The translations under genes were made by a program, and so were the position numbers. The notes under the pieces are model-generated. The model searched no databases. It was not told the origin of the DNA and saw only the letters and a program-made list of their open reading frames with translations. From Oscillospiraceae bacterium (GTDB taxonomy: Bacteria; Bacillota_A; Clostridia; Oscillospirales; Oscillospiraceae), in contig JAFYAB010000020.1 of NCBI GenBank assembly GCA_017540945.1, positions 1-12,406 of the forward strand: a stretch of 12,406 nt of DNA. The letters are read 5' to 3'. Positions 12,349-12,406 of this stretch are shown here, piece by piece (the stretch's first letter is position 1; every line of letters starts with the position of its first letter).

Positions 12349-12406
12349 GTAGGGGCCGATGCCTACATCGGCCCTGTTGGTCGTTTCTTGTCTGCATACG
12401 AGGGCG
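12349..12406 (+). repeat. GTAG palindromic element type B, copy 3, cut by the window end
   Basis: 58 bases matching 12218-12275 at 56 positions, 131 bases downstream, same orientation. The right half lies outside the window. Copies 2 and 3 are much closer to each other than to copy 1, suggesting local duplication. Confidence 0.85.

Overview
The window is GC-rich bacterial DNA, most likely from a gut-type, strictly anaerobic member of the Clostridia (Oscillospiraceae-like). This rests on citrate-lyase fermentation genes, a monomeric [FeFe] hydrogenase with a group-B-like layout, strong GGAGG ribosome binding sites, an ECF sigma/anti-sigma pair started by TTG, and dense small palindromic repeats between genes. 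The taxonomic placement is inference; no rRNA or marker gene is present. All genes lie on the + strand.

Layout. (1) 1-5225 is a citrate utilisation cluster: the 3' end of citF (citrate lyase alpha subunit), a CitMHS-type metal-citrate transporter, citC (lyase acetylating ligase) and a fused citX-citG that makes and attaches the lyase prosthetic group. (2) 5355-6848 encodes an [FeFe] hydrogenase, which could discharge reductant from pyruvate oxidation as H2. (3) 7102-7987 is a REP-associated tyrosine transposase (RAYT) unit, visibly less GC-rich, bounded by perfect 26-bp inverted hairpin ends. (4) 8079-9361 is an ECF sigma factor overlapping a single-pass membrane protein that is probably its anti-sigma factor. 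(5) 9535-10740 is a eukaryotic-type NADP isocitrate dehydrogenase with its own promoter and terminator. (6) 10901-12121 is a membrane-anchored HtrA-like serine protease without a PDZ domain.

The most interesting layer is the repeats. At least five sequence types of short palindrome begin with GTAG (or end with CTAC): 3363-3624, 4945-5085, 5241-5332, 6854-6880 and 12218-12406. Paired ends show compensatory base changes that keep the stems. This GTAG-plus-hairpin design is that of REP elements, the partners of RAYT transposases, and a RAYT is encoded here, although its own flanks are a different hairpin. One complete 141-bp element (six consecutive hairpins) sits exactly in frame inside the CitG domain and adds 47 codons without a stop, like the protein-coding palindromic elements known from Rickettsia. 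A second copy, fused to another repeat type, lies just upstream of the same gene and is open in the same frame.

No tRNA, rRNA, CRISPR array or riboswitch was recognised. The two stretches over 300 bases without a gene (3357-3701 and 6849-7171) hold, respectively, a mosaic of GTAG palindromes, and a GTAG half-element, a strong terminator and the left end of the RAYT unit.
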